64,000 bases of DNA from Parapusillimonas sp013416435 (lineage in GTDB: Bacteria > Pseudomonadota > Gammaproteobacteria > Burkholderiales > Burkholderiaceae_B). Positions 28,694-39,700 of this stretch are shown one piece after another. Position 1 is the stretch's first letter. Each line of letters opens with the position of its first letter. The notes below the pieces were generated by a model. It was not told the origin of the DNA. It ran no database searches and saw nothing but the letters and a program-made list of their open reading frames with translations. The translations under genes were made by a program, and so were the position numbers. Location of the stretch: the NCBI RefSeq assembly GCF_052180245.1, contig NZ_CP197474.1, positions 4,030,001-4,094,000 on the forward strand. Reading direction: 5' to 3'.

Positions 28694-28852
28694 GGGGTCA
28701 GACCCCGTACGGGGTCTGACCCCAGGCCGACGGAAGGACGGATCTGCCCCCCCGGCTGATGAGAGGGAGGGGTCAGACCCCATTCGGGGTCTGACCCCAG
28801 GCTGCCCCCCCACACATCGAAACAGGGTCAGACCCCGGATGGGGTCTGACCC
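28694..28852. repeat. GGGGTC nested palindrome, three units
   Basis: Units lie at 28694-28723 (centre GTAC), 28769-28798 (centre ATTC) and 28825-28852 (centre GGAT, outer base trimmed). They fill the gap between the convergent SYLF and M81 peptidase genes. The last unit abuts the TAG stop of the peptidase gene. Confidence 0.92.
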
Positions 28853-30342
28853 TATGCCTGGATGTGCGTGTGCCGGAAAGGCAGCTTGGCCAGATCCTGG
28901 CAGGCTGGGCCTGGTGCGTCGCAGTCGATGATGTCGATACAGCGGTCGGCGAATGCCGCCCTGAAGTGGTTCTTGGCCTTGACGCACAATATGCGTAGCT
29001 GTGCGGGATCCACGCCATGCAAGGCGTAGAAGGCCGGGTCGTCCGCCGGGGTGACGCGCTCGGTGACGATGACGCGTACATTGGGAAGATCCTCCAGGCG
29101 CAGCAATACGCTTTTGCCGCAAGAGCGCGTTACCCCCGTCATCATGGGGCCGGTATTCCGGAATTCCCCGTCGGTCACGCGCTCGATGGCGGCCCGCACG
29201 GGGACCCCTTCTCCGAACTGCGCACCGTGGCGGCCGCCCAGCGTAAGGTCCATGCTCCTGCCAATGCCGGCGGTTGCCGCCGCCTGCGCCACGTCCGGAT
29301 CGGCAAAGCTTGCGAACAGTGCCGGCACCATGGGACGCGCCGCCACGAGCGCGCGAAACAATTCGGGCGTATCCGCGCCTCCGCCCGACAAAGGGTTGTC
29401 GCCGGAGTCGGTGATGGCGATCAGTCCAGGTCTTGCGTCTGCGAGCGCGGCCGCAAGCGCCTCTTTTGCATTGGGTAGCTGCATGCGGAATTCATCCGCC
29501 GACTCGCGTATCCTTGCCATGACCTTGCCGGCCGCCGCGGCCGCTTCTGCGCCCGAGGGATCGCGCGTCGCGTCGCTCATCGCAAATACCGAAGCGCCGG
29601 TATATGCGGTGTCCGAATAGGGAAATCCCCCAAACACGGAAACATCGAGTACAGCGCCGGCCGCGGCATTGCGGGCCGCCTCTTCCAGCAGGCGCATCGG
29701 CCCCGCCGCGGTGCGCATATTGATGCTGGGCAGTACGATGCGTTCGTTAAGTAGCACCTTGCGAGTCGAGAGTTCTCCGCTTGCAATGCGCAACAGCGCT
29801 TCCAGCACGCGCCCGGCGGTTTCGGCCATGTCGATATGAGGGTGCGTGCGATATGCGGACGCGTAGTCCAGCACGTCCGCCCATTCCGGCGGCAGGTTGC
29901 CATGCAGATCGAAACTGGCACCGATAGGCGTCTGCGGAAGGAGCGCGCGGACCATGCGCGCAATGTCCAGTTCTGGGGTTTCGCGAGTCGTGGTAATGGC
30001 GGCGCCATGCAAAGACAGGTAGACGGCGTCCCAGCCGCCTTCCTGTTGCCCGGACACCAGGCTTTGCCGAACCTCGTCGATGTAGCGTTCGAACACCGCA
30101 TCGTCTATCGGACCGGCGGGAAGCGCGGCGGCACAACGCAGAACGACGACTTCCCAGTCAGGATGCGTGTCGGCAAAGGCGGCAACGGCGCCCAGTTCAT
30201 GCGCGGTGCCTCGCATGAGCTCGAGCACCTGCGGGCCTGCCATCCATTCGTATTGCTCGAACTCCGGCATGCCCGCCGGCGCTGGACTGAACGCGTTGCC
30301 TTCGTACCAGAAGCGCGCGACGGCCAATCGGTTCCGCTTCAT
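28852..30342 (-). CDS. M81-family metallopeptidase (MlrC-like)
   Basis: This 496-residue protein of the MlrC/DUF1485 family has the N-terminal motif VARFWYEGNAFSP, then LHGAAITT, FDLHGNLPPEWAD and YRTHPHIDMAETAGR with candidate metal-binding histidines and aspartates, and ITDSGDNPLSGGGADTPE in the C-terminal half. Such enzymes include microcystin-degrading MlrC but most members have unknown peptide or amide substrates. Its start overlaps the stop of the upstream Bug gene (ATGA), so both are one translational unit and the substrate is probably the imported compound. Confidence 0.9.
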   Translation of the reverse strand: MKRNRLAVARFWYEGNAFSPAPAGMPEFEQYEWMAGPQVLELMRGTAHELGAVAAFADTHPDWEVVVLRCAAALPAGPIDDAVFERYIDEVRQSLVSGQQEGGWDAVYLSLHGAAITTTRETPELDIARMVRALLPQTPIGASFDLHGNLPPEWADVLDYASAYRTHPHIDMAETAGRVLEALLRIASGELSTRKVLLNERIVLPSINMRTAAGPMRLLEEAARNAAAGAVLDVSVFGGFPYSDTAYTGASVFAMSDATRDPSGAEAAAAAGKVMARIRESADEFRMQLPNAKEALAAALADARPGLIAITDSGDNPLSGGGADTPELFRALVAARPMVPALFASFADPDVAQAAATAGIGRSMDLTLGGRHGAQFGEGVPVRAAIERVTDGEFRNTGPMMTGVTRSCGKSVLLRLEDLPNVRVIVTERVTPADDPAFYALHGVDPAQLRILCVKAKNHFRAAFADRCIDIIDCDAPGPACQDLAKLPFRHTHIQA

Positions 30343-31352
30343 TTGCCCTCGGCCTTGATGTTCTTGAGGACCTCGCCAAAGCGCTTCTGCTCTGACTTGA
30401 GATGCGCAGCCAGATGCTCGGGCGAGCCGCCTACGGGAATGGCCCCCAGTGCGCGGAATTTCTCGATGGTTTCGGGCTCTTTCTCGAAGGCGTCGATTTC
30501 CCGGCTGACGCGGTCGACGATATCCCTGGGCGTGCCGGCGGGCGCGACGATGACGAACCAGGAGTTGAGCAGATAGCCTTTCACGGTATCGCCCACCGGC
30601 TTCACGCCGGGAAGGACTTCGAGCTCTTTCTCACTGGCGACGCCCAAGGGAACCACCTTGCCGGCGCGTATGTTCGCAAGCGCCGTGGGAACGTTATCGC
30701 CCGACAGGGTGATGTGGCCGGCAATCAAGTCGGTTGTGGCCTGGGCGGCACCTTTGTAAGGGACGTGCGCAATGTCCACTCCCGAAAGTTGCTTGAGCAG
30801 TTCCAGCGATATGTGTCCGGTGCTGCCGACGCCCGGCGACCCCCAATTGAGCAGGCCAGGCTCCGCTTTCGCCTTCTTGAGCAGGTCTTCGATGTTCTTG
30901 AGGCCGGACTGCGGGTTGGTCAGGATGACGTTCGGGACGTCCGCCACATAGGAAACCGCGGCGAAATCCTTGGCCGGGTCGAAACTCATCTGGGGATAGA
31001 CATAAGGGTTGATCGCCAGCGGGCCGGGCGTGCCCATCATCAAGGTATAGCCGTCGGGTTTGGCGCGCGCGACTTCAGCCGCGCCGATATTCGCGCCCGC
31101 GCCCGGCTTGTTCTCGACGACGACGGTCTGGTTCAGCCGCTTGGACAGGCCGTCCGCCACGATGCGGGCCAATAGGTCGGTGGTGCCTCCGGCGCCGAAG
31201 GGCACGATCAGCTGTATGGGCTTGGCGGGCCATGTCTGCGCGGCAACCGGCGTTGCACACAAGGCGGCCGCGCAGGAAGCGATGGCGGCTGCGATACCGC
31301 GCAGGGCCGCATGGCCGGACTTGCGATGGCGGGATTGGAATTGCGATTTCAT
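30339..31352 (-). CDS. Bug/TctC-family periplasmic binding protein
   Basis: This 337-residue protein starts MKSQFQSRHRK at 31352 (AGAGGGGG upstream); a longer in-frame start would add 58 residues across the divergent promoter and is rejected. A long signal peptide ends TPVAAQ before WPAKPIQLIVPFGAGGTTDLLARI (in pieces), with VVVENKPGAGANIG and PDGYTLMMG following. It is the first gene of a two-gene operon with the M81 peptidase, divergent from the aminotransferase-RpiR pair. Confidence 0.9.
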   Translation of the reverse strand: MKSQFQSRHRKSGHAALRGIAAAIASCAAALCATPVAAQTWPAKPIQLIVPFGAGGTTDLLARIVADGLSKRLNQTVVVENKPGAGANIGAAEVARAKPDGYTLMMGTPGPLAINPYVYPQMSFDPAKDFAAVSYVADVPNVILTNPQSGLKNIEDLLKKAKAEPGLLNWGSPGVGSTGHISLELLKQLSGVDIAHVPYKGAAQATTDLIAGHITLSGDNVPTALANIRAGKVVPLGVASEKELEVLPGVKPVGDTVKGYLLNSWFVIVAPAGTPRDIVDRVSREIDAFEKEPETIEKFRALGAIPVGGSPEHLAAHLKSEQKRFGEVLKNIKAEGK

Positions 31353-31396
31353 GGTGTTGCCCCCTCTGGTTGGAAATAATGGCATGGGACTAAAGT

Positions 31397-31437
31397 GAAC
31401 ATTTGATCTATATTTTGCTATCATGGAACATATGATC
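31397..31437. promoter_or_regulatory. Repeated operator candidate in the Bug/aminotransferase divergent region
   Basis: GAACATTTGATC (31397-31408) and GAACATATGATC (31426-31437) are near-identical direct copies 29 bases apart, start to start. The second is also a near-palindrome, GGAACATATGATCC. They sit between the divergent Bug-M81 and aminotransferase-RpiR operons, where the RpiR-type regulator would be expected to bind. Confidence 0.55.
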
Positions 31438-31477
31438 CGATTTTCTGATTGCCAAGTCAACACCGCCGGAACTCCAC

Positions 31478-32818
31478 ATGACGCATATTTTTCATCGCAA
31501 CCCTTTGACCCCGCCGAAGATCGCAATGCAAGGGCAATCCAATTTTCTGATCGATGCGTCGGGACGACGCTATTACGATGGATCAGGCGGCGCGGCGGTA
31601 TCGTGCCTGGGACACGGACACCCCGAAGTCATCGACGCCATGATCGGGCAACTGCGCAAGCTCGAGTATGCGCACACCAGCTTCTTCAGCTCGGAGCCCG
31701 CGGAACACTTGGCCGAGACCTTGGCCAGGCAATCTCCCCCGGGCCTGCGCCATGTCTACTTCCTGTCCAGCGGGTCTGAAGCCGTCGAGACGGCATTGAA
31801 AATGGCCCGTCAATATCATGTCGAGCGCGGCGAACGCACCCGCCACCACACCATAGGTCGGATGCAGAGCTACCATGGCAACACGCTGGGCGCGCTGGCC
31901 ATCGGCGGCCATCAGGGCCGGCGGGCGCTCTATCAACCCCTGCTCGTGGAAAGCCACCACGTTTCGCCTTGCTTTGCGCGTCACTACCGCCTTGAGGGCG
32001 AAACCGACGATGCGTACGGAACGCGGCTGGCCCAGGAACTGGAACATGCCATTCTCGCCCTGGGCCCGGAGACCGTCAGCGCCTTCATCGCGGAAACGGT
32101 GGTGGGCGCCACTGCCGGAGCGGTCTGCGCGGTGCCCGGCTACTTCGAGAAGATTCGCGGCGTATGCGACCGCTACGGCGTGCTGCTGATCCTGGACGAG
32201 GTCATGTGCGGGCTGGGCCGCACAGGTTCCTACCATGCTTTTGCACGGGAGGGCGTGGAACCCGACCTGCTCTGCCTGGCGAAAGGACTGGGAGGCGGTT
32301 ACCAGCCCATTGCAGCGGTCATGGCCCAGGAAAAGGTCGTGGATGCGATCGTCTCGGGTTCGGGCGCTTTCCAGCATGGCCACACTTATATCGGGCATCC
32401 CGTCGCCTGCGCAGCCGCCCTGGCCGTCCAGAACATCATCGAACGGGACGGCCTGGCAAGTCGTTCGGCGCAGTTGGGGGAATACCTGAACCGCTTGCTC
32501 AATGAACGGTTCGGCGACCATCCTCATGTCGGCGACATACGCGGGCGCGGCCTTTTCCAAGCCATAGAACTGGTGGCGCAACGCGAACCGGACACGCCGT
32601 TCGACCCAGGCGTCCGCCTCCATGCGCGCATCAAGCAGGAAGCGCTGGCGCGCGGCCTGGCGTGCTATCCCGGGGGCGGTACCATAGACGGCGTGCGGGG
32701 CGATCACGTTCTGCTGGCGCCCCCCTTCCTCACCACGCAGGCGGAACTGGAGGCGGCGGCCGATACGCTTGCCGCCGCCGTCGATGCGGCGATCGAGTCG
32801 GCGGGCGGCCTACAATAG
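31478..32818 (+). CDS. Class III PLP aminotransferase
   Basis: This 446-residue class III aminotransferase shows FLSSGSEAVETALKMARQY (phosphate cup), GRMQSYHGNTLGALA, LLILDEVMCGLGRTG and the PLP lysine in LLCLAKGLGGGYQPIAAV at about residue 270. It starts at ATG 31478 with only a weak ribosome-binding site. Followed after about 27 bases by the RpiR-type gene and divergent from the Bug-M81 operon, so it may process the amine freed by the peptidase. Substrate not determinable. Confidence 0.87.
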   Translation: MTHIFHRNPLTPPKIAMQGQSNFLIDASGRRYYDGSGGAAVSCLGHGHPEVIDAMIGQLRKLEYAHTSFFSSEPAEHLAETLARQSPPGLRHVYFLSSGSEAVETALKMARQYHVERGERTRHHTIGRMQSYHGNTLGALAIGGHQGRRALYQPLLVESHHVSPCFARHYRLEGETDDAYGTRLAQELEHAILALGPETVSAFIAETVVGATAGAVCAVPGYFEKIRGVCDRYGVLLILDEVMCGLGRTGSYHAFAREGVEPDLLCLAKGLGGGYQPIAAVMAQEKVVDAIVSGSGAFQHGHTYIGHPVACAAALAVQNIIERDGLASRSAQLGEYLNRLLNERFGDHPHVGDIRGRGLFQAIELVAQREPDTPFDPGVRLHARIKQEALARGLACYPGGGTIDGVRGDHVLLAPPFLTTQAELEAAADTLAAAVDAAIESAGGLQ

Positions 32819-32845
32819 CGTTCTTGAATGCCGGCGGGAGAATCG

Positions 32846-33709
32846 ATGGACAAGCTTGCGGTCGACAGGCTCATCAAAGAGCAGTTCAACCAGTTATCGC
32901 CAACGCTGCAGCGTGCCGCGCGCTATGCGATCGACAACCCGCGAGCCATCGCATTGAACTCCATGCGCACAGTGGCCTCCGAGGCGGGCCTGCAGGCGAG
33001 CGCCATGCATCGGCTTGCCCGCCAGCTCGGTTTCGAGGGCTACGAGCAATTGCGCAGCGTCTATCGCGGATGGCTTGCGCAGGGCACCGGGTCTTTCAGC
33101 GAACGCGCCACGGCACTGCAGCAGCACGGTGGCGACGGCTCCGAGCGCCTGCTGGCGGAGCTCGTTGAGGCCGATACCGGCAGCCTGCGCGGCATGACGG
33201 CGCCCGACACCATGAAGGCACTGACGACCGCGCGCGACCTGCTTTCACAGGCGCGCCACATTTACACCGTGGGCCTGCGCAGCCTGTTTCCGGCGGCGTT
33301 CTACTTCAACTATGCCTGCGGCATGTTCATGCGCAACACCACGCTGCTTTCAGGCGTCGGCGGCATATTCGCCGACGAGCTGCGCCGCTCGCGCCAGGAA
33401 GACGCGCTCATGATATTCAGTTATGAGCCCTATGCCAGGGATTCGGTGGCGGCGGTGCGCTTCGCCCGCGAACGCGGCCTGAAAGTGATCGCCGTCACTG
33501 ACAGCGTGGTGTCGCCTATCGCTTCCCACGCCGATGCGCTGATCGTGGTCGCCAACACCACGCCATCGCTCTTTCCTTCGGTGGTGCCCGCCCTTTCCGT
33601 CGCCCAGATGCTGGTGGCCCTGCTGGTTGCGGACGGCGGCACTGCCAGCTTGGAGGAAATCAAGCGAAGCGAAGCCCAGCTCAGGGATTTCGACGTTTAT
33701 CTGGAATGA
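32846..33709 (+). CDS. RpiR/MurR-family transcriptional regulator
   Basis: This 287-residue regulator has an N-terminal HTH_6 domain (LSPTLQRAARYAIDNPRAIA, then MRTVASEAGLQASAMHRLARQLGFEGYEQL in pieces) and a C-terminal SIS sugar-isomerase domain (IYTVGLRSLFPAAFYF to VIAVTDSVVSPIASHADALI). ATG 32846 is preceded by GGGAGAATCG; an ATG six codons earlier lacks a site. SIS domains usually bind phosphosugars, but RpiR members next to aminotransferases may sense other metabolites. It probably controls both divergent operons. Confidence 0.9.
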   Translation: MDKLAVDRLIKEQFNQLSPTLQRAARYAIDNPRAIALNSMRTVASEAGLQASAMHRLARQLGFEGYEQLRSVYRGWLAQGTGSFSERATALQQHGGDGSERLLAELVEADTGSLRGMTAPDTMKALTTARDLLSQARHIYTVGLRSLFPAAFYFNYACGMFMRNTTLLSGVGGIFADELRRSRQEDALMIFSYEPYARDSVAAVRFARERGLKVIAVTDSVVSPIASHADALIVVANTTPSLFPSVVPALSVAQMLVALLVADGGTASLEEIKRSEAQLRDFDVYLE

Positions 33710-33721
33710 GGCCGAGGTTGA

Positions 33722-33774
33722 GGGGTCGGACCCTGGGCGAAAAGGGGGTCTGAGCCCGTACAGGGTCGGGCCCC
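33722..33774. repeat. Degenerate GGGGTC palindrome pair
   Basis: Diverged copies (GGGGTCGGACCC, then GGGTCTGAGCCC and AGGGTCGGGCCCC) lie between the convergent RpiR and glucan synthase genes. They still give hairpin arms but with several substitutions, so this locus looks like an older copy of the family. Confidence 0.7.
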
Positions 33775-33792
33775 TTGGCGCTGCGCAAATGT

Positions 33793-36700
33793 TCAAAGAG
33801 TGACAAGCACCGTGTGCCGCCGCCCGTCCAACGGCAGCCGTATCTTTCCGCGTGGGCATTCGAGCGCGACCTCGTCCATGACCGCCTCTGTCACGCCCGA
33901 GCCACGCTTCGACGCGTTGTCCACCCGGATCTCATAATGACTGCCGCCCATTGTCAAGGCCACTTCGAAACCCGGCCACGTGACCGGTATGCACGGGTTC
34001 ACGGAAATGAACCCGCCTTCTCGCTGCACACCTAAAATCCCTTCGACCCCTGCACGATACATCCAACCCGCCGAGCCCGTGTACCAAGTCCAGCCTCCAC
34101 GCCCGACATGCGGAGACGCTGAATACACATCGGCTGCCACCACATAGGGCTCGACCTTGTAGCGCCGGGCATCTTCGACCGTATGCGCATGATTAATGGG
34201 ATTGAGCAGCGCGAAGAGTTCAGCTGCCTTGTCTCCTTCTTTCAGCTTCGCATAGGCCAGGACCGCCCATAATGCCGCATGCGTGTACTGCCCGCCGTTC
34301 TCGCGCAGTCCGGGCGGATATCCTTTGATGTAACCAGGATCATGGGAAATTTCATCAAAGGGCGGCGTAAACAGTAACGCCAGTCGATCTTCCCGACGCA
34401 GCAAGTGCCTTTCAAAGCTGGCCATCGCCAAGGCGGCCCGCTCGGGTTGCGCGACGCCCGAAAGCACCGCCCACGATTGCGCAATGGAATCTATTTTGCA
34501 TTCCTGGCTGTCGCGCGAACCAAGCCAGGTGCCGTCATCGAAGGTTGCGCGCCGATACCACTCGCCATCCCAGGCATGGGTTTCGATGGCCGCGCGCACT
34601 CGGTCGGCATGCCCGCGCCAGCGCGAAGCGCGTTCCGGATCACGCACGCTGGAAAAAGGCTCGAACATCTCCACGCTGCGGATGAACAGCCAACCCAGCC
34701 ATACGCTCTCGCCGCGACCCTCCTGCCCCACTCTGCTCATGCCGTCGTTCCAGTCGCCGGTGCCAATGAGCGGCAAGCCATGTATCCCAGTCAAAGCCAT
34801 GCATTGATCAAGGCCACGGGCACAGTGCTCGAACAATGTCGCCCGGTCTTCAGAGCGCGAAGGCTGGAAAAAGGCGTCATGCTCTTCGCTGCCCAGGATC
34901 GGCCCTTCTAGAAAGCCCAGCTGCTCATCCAGCACGGCCTCTTCACCGCTACGCTCCACATAATTGGCCGCGGCAAAAGCCAGCCAGACCCTATCGTCCG
35001 AAATCCGGGTTCTTACGCCCTGCCCCGATTGAGGAAGCCACCAATGCTGCACGTCCCCCTCCGCAAACTGGCGTGAAGCGGCGCGCAGCAACTGCTTGCG
35101 GGCCAACTCCGGCATGGCGAACATGAGCGACATGCTGTCTTGCAACTGGTCCCGGAACCCATATGCGCCGCTGGCTTGGTAGAAGGCCGATCTCGCCCAG
35201 AGCCGGCATGCGATGGTCTGGTAAAGCAGCCAACCGTTCAAGAGAATGTCCATGGCTCGATCCGGTGTCTTGACCTGGATGGTTCCGAGCACGCCGGCCC
35301 AGTGCGCCTTGACGTCATCGAGAACTTGATCGAGATCCGCCTGCCGATAGCGCGTGACCAGGGCGCTGGCTTCGGCCTCCGAATCGCATTGCCCCAAAAA
35401 GAAAACCAGCTCGCATGATTTGCCCGGCGCGAGCTCGACGGTGCTTTGCAGCGCCGCGCACGGGTCCAGCGCGGCCCCGCAACGACCCGACAGGACTTCG
35501 GCGCCGGCGAGCGCTTCCGGCATGGCGACCTGGCCGTTGTCACCCAGAAACTCGCGCCGATCCGCCGTCCATGAGGCCTGGCGACCCGCCATGTCCGCAA
35601 ACGCGATACGCTGCCCGAAGTCCAGGCTCCATGGATTGCGCGCGAACAACGCCCCTGTATCCTCGTCTATGCTGGTGATCAGAAACGGCGCGGTAGCGCT
35701 GCGCGCCGATCCCAATACCCATTCGGCATAAGCCGTAACGGAAATCCTCCGAGACTGATTGGAATGGTTGACGAGAGTGAGCCGAGATATCTTGATCGGA
35801 TCATGCAAAGGTACGTACTGCAGCAGTTCGCTGGCAAGATCGCCATGACGATGCTGGAAACAGCTGTAACCGAATCCATGGCGGGCTATATATGGCGCGG
35901 GATTGCGCATGGGCGACGCCGTGGGGCTCCATAGATCCCCGCTGATCTCGTCCCGAATATAAAAAACCTCGCCCGAAGGATCTGCAATGGGATCGTTGGA
36001 CCACGGCGTCAACTGGCTTTCCCTGCTGTTCTCGGACCATGTGTACGCGCTGCCATCTCCGGAGACCTGAAAGCCGAACCCCGCATTCGCGATGACATTG
36101 ATCCAGGGCGCCGGCGTGGTCAGGCGTCCGTGCAGCGTCATGACATACTCCTTGCCTTGGCCGTCAAAGCCGCCGAAGCCATTGAAGAACTCGAGCCTGC
36201 TTAGCGCCGACGCGCCAGGCAACGGCGTCATCAAAGGCTCCGCCACCGGCTGCGGCGGCCGATTGCGCCTTGGCGAGGCTTCGGCGATACGTGCAAGCTG
36301 GTCCGCCACCAGGCCATGGGAAGCCGCCAGGACGATACGAGCCACGGACTGGATCAGTTCCCTGCCCTGCAGCGTCATCAGGTCCGCGCGCAGGGTATAG
36401 ACCGCCCCCTTCGCCAGCTCGTCCTTGACGCGGGGACGGGCCTGGCTGCTGCGCACAGCGGTATCGATGGCGTTCTGAAGATCCTGTATGTATGAGGACG
36501 CGCGTTCATTGATGATGACTAGGTCGACTGCCAGTCTTTTCATCCGCCAATACTCATGTGCGCGCAATAGCTGATGCAGCAACGGCATGTCATGCACGTC
36601 GTCGATCTTTACCAGCACTATGGGCAAATCTCCGGATATGCCATGCGCCCACAGCGAGGACTGGCTGCCCGCGCCACGGACGATGAATGCTGAAGACGCC

Positions 36701-39700
36701 CGAAACCGGGAGTCCGGGTATAGCAAGGGCCCCGCCAGCCGCTGGAACGCCGCCGCCTCCTCCGCCTGCATGCCCAAGTGGTGAAGCTGGACCTGCGCCT
36801 GCGTCCAGGCCAAGGTCTTGGCTCGCTCGAACGCACTGCGGTCATGATGCTTGTCGATGAGGTCCAGCAAGGCGACGCGCGTGTCCGCCACGACGGTCCA
36901 GAATGAAATCCGCTGCATCTGCCCCGCCGCGACCCGTACGCTGTGCCTGAGCGAGAACACCGGATCAAGAATCGTGCCGGTCGTGTTGGACAAGGGCCGC
37001 CCCTGGGCGACCACATTGGGCAATGCCGATGAGTCGGCGCGGTCCATGAACCGCGCCCGGTCGCTTTCGTATTGCACCGGGGCGACCGGTGGTCCGTCGA
37101 TGACGGCGAAATGCGCGGCCCAGACCCGCGGCTCATCCGGTGAACGAGGACGCCTGGTTGCGATCAGGGCGCCGTATTCGGGCAAGAACTCCGTGACGAT
37201 AAACATCTTCGAGAACGCCGGGTGGGCGCGATCGGATGCCGGCGGCGCCAGCACCAGCTCCGCATACGACGTGACCTCGATTTCCCGAGTCGATCGGCCG
37301 CTGTTCACAAGCGACACGCGGCGCACTTCTCCATCGTCTTCCCCCGAAACCAGCACTTGCGTGGTCGTGGTCAGCGAGCCGTCGCGACGCAAGAACTCCG
37401 CCCAGTCCTCGGAGAATTCCACCTGCACCTGCGGCTTGTCGCTCCCATTAGGCTGCGGCATGGACGACCATGCGATGCCGCGCTGCATATCGCGCAGGAA
37501 AATGTACGAACCCCAATTATCGCGGGTGGCATCCTCGCGCCAGCGCGTCACGGCAAGGTCGCGCCATCGGCTGTAGCCTCCGCCGGCGGCGGTCAGCATG
37601 ACCGTATACCGTCCATTGGAAAGCAAATGGGTCTGGGGAGGCCCAGCCGGCAGACGGTCGAATCTGCGTATGCCGAACGACGCCACATCGGGCCGCGACC
37701 CAGACGCCTTGACTTCCTCCGCGCGAGGATGGGCCACGGCGACATCTCGCGGCACGCGCTCTTGCAGCAGCAGGTCGCAAGCCTGGATCATGGGCTCCCG
37801 ATGGAAGCGCGAGCGCATCTGCCCATCCATCAGGGTATTGGCGATGGCCACAATGGTCATGCCCTGGTGATGCGCCATAAAGCTGCGGACAATAACCAGC
37901 GAATGCCCCTCCGGCAGCCTGGTGGAGGTAAAGTCGAGCGCCTCGTAAAAGCCATAGCGGCCCAGGGCGCCCAATCGCGCCAGGCCGTCAAAGTTTTCAC
38001 GCGCGCGCTCGGGATCGACCATTGCCGCCAAACCCGTTGCATAGGGCGCGACAACCTTGTCTTCAGAAAGCCCTCGTTTCAATCCGAGGCCAGGCACGCC
38101 GAAGTTATAGTATTGATATGTGAACTCTATATCGCGAGCGTTATAGGCGGACTCGGAAAAACCCCATGGGATCCCATGCTCGGCCGCATAGGCTCGCTGG
38201 CGCTGCACGACAAGCCGGTTGGTTTGTTCAAGCAGGCTGCCAACTGGCGCGCGCATGATCAATGAAGGCATCAGATACTCGAACATCGAGCCCGACCACG
38301 AAATGAGCGCCGAACCGCGCCCGACAGGTGTCGAGGTGCGTCCTAGCCGCAGCCAGTGTCGCGTCGGCGCATCCCCCTTTGCAATGGCGAACAGACTGGC
38401 CAGGCGTGATTCCGAAGCCAGAAGATCGTAGCAGCTGGCATCCAGGGTGTTGTCGGCACGCGAGTACCCGATGGAGAGCAGCGTTCGCTCGGAGTTCAGC
38501 AGGAAAGCGAAATCCATGTCCAGGGCCATGCCTCGCGCTTGGTCCGCCAAGGCCCGCAGACGAGCGTTCAGCGTCTGGCCTGCGGGCGTGGTCGCCTGCG
38601 CCTCCTGGCCGAATTCCCGCACGGTAGTTGCCAGGGCATGAGTCCAGAAAACCAGGTCCCCGCCTCCATGCCCCTCCGCCGTATCCGTCATAAACGACTG
38701 GGACGCCCGAACCGCCTTGTCCGTCAACCTCCTGAGCACCGGCAATAAAAGAAGCAAGTCCGGTTCCTTCAACAAGCTCTCGATTTCTTCAAGCGTGCCG
38801 GCAAGTTGCTCAACGCGCCGGCCAACTGGAACGGCAAGCCCGCTCAGCGCATCGCGCGCCAGCGCCAGATGATCTCCCAGTCCTTGCCGGACGTTCGGGC
38901 TGACGTAGTTGCTGATCCAGCCATCGCAGGCATTGGCCAGGGTGATCAAGTGGCCGGCAAGGTTCCCGCTATCGACGGAGGATACATAAGCCGGCTCCAG
39001 AACCCGAAGGTCGTCGGTGGCGTACCAATTGAAGAAATGCCCCTTGAAGCGCTCCATCTTGTCCAGCGTGGCGAGCGTCTCTTCCAGCCGATCGATACTG
39101 CGCTCCATGCCTACCCAGCCGAAATCGTGGGCCGCGACCGTGGACAGCAGATACAGCCCGATATTTGTCGGCGAAGTACGCCGGGCCAGAACGGGATCCG
39201 GCGTTTCCTGAAAATTGTCGGGCGGCAGCATATGGTCGTCCACCGTCACGAAGACTTCGAAGTATCGCCAGGTTTGGCGGGCGCTGCGGCGCAACGCGAC
39301 AGCAGTGCTTGCCGACACAATCAACTCGGACGCCAACGCCCGTGGCCTGCTCACCCACCAGGCGCAGGCCGGGCCAGCTAACCAAAGTGCCGTAAAAGGC
39401 AAGACGAGCGGCCAGGAGCCCGACTCCACCAGCAGCACCGCCACCGCCATCGCCACGGCAAGGCAAGCGCTTGGCCACATCAAGCGGTAGAAGCCGCCCA
39501 TGTCCAGCCTCGCGCCACCCGCGGACTGCGCTGCCGTCGTCCACTCCAGCAAGTGGCGACCGGTGAGGTACAACCGGACCAGCGTGCGGATAATCGCATC
39601 GGACATCCTCCATGCGCTATCGGCCAGGAACGTGAATGACACCAGCACTTGTCCGCCCGCCAAGTAGATATCCTGGGCGAACAAAGACATCCGGCCACGC

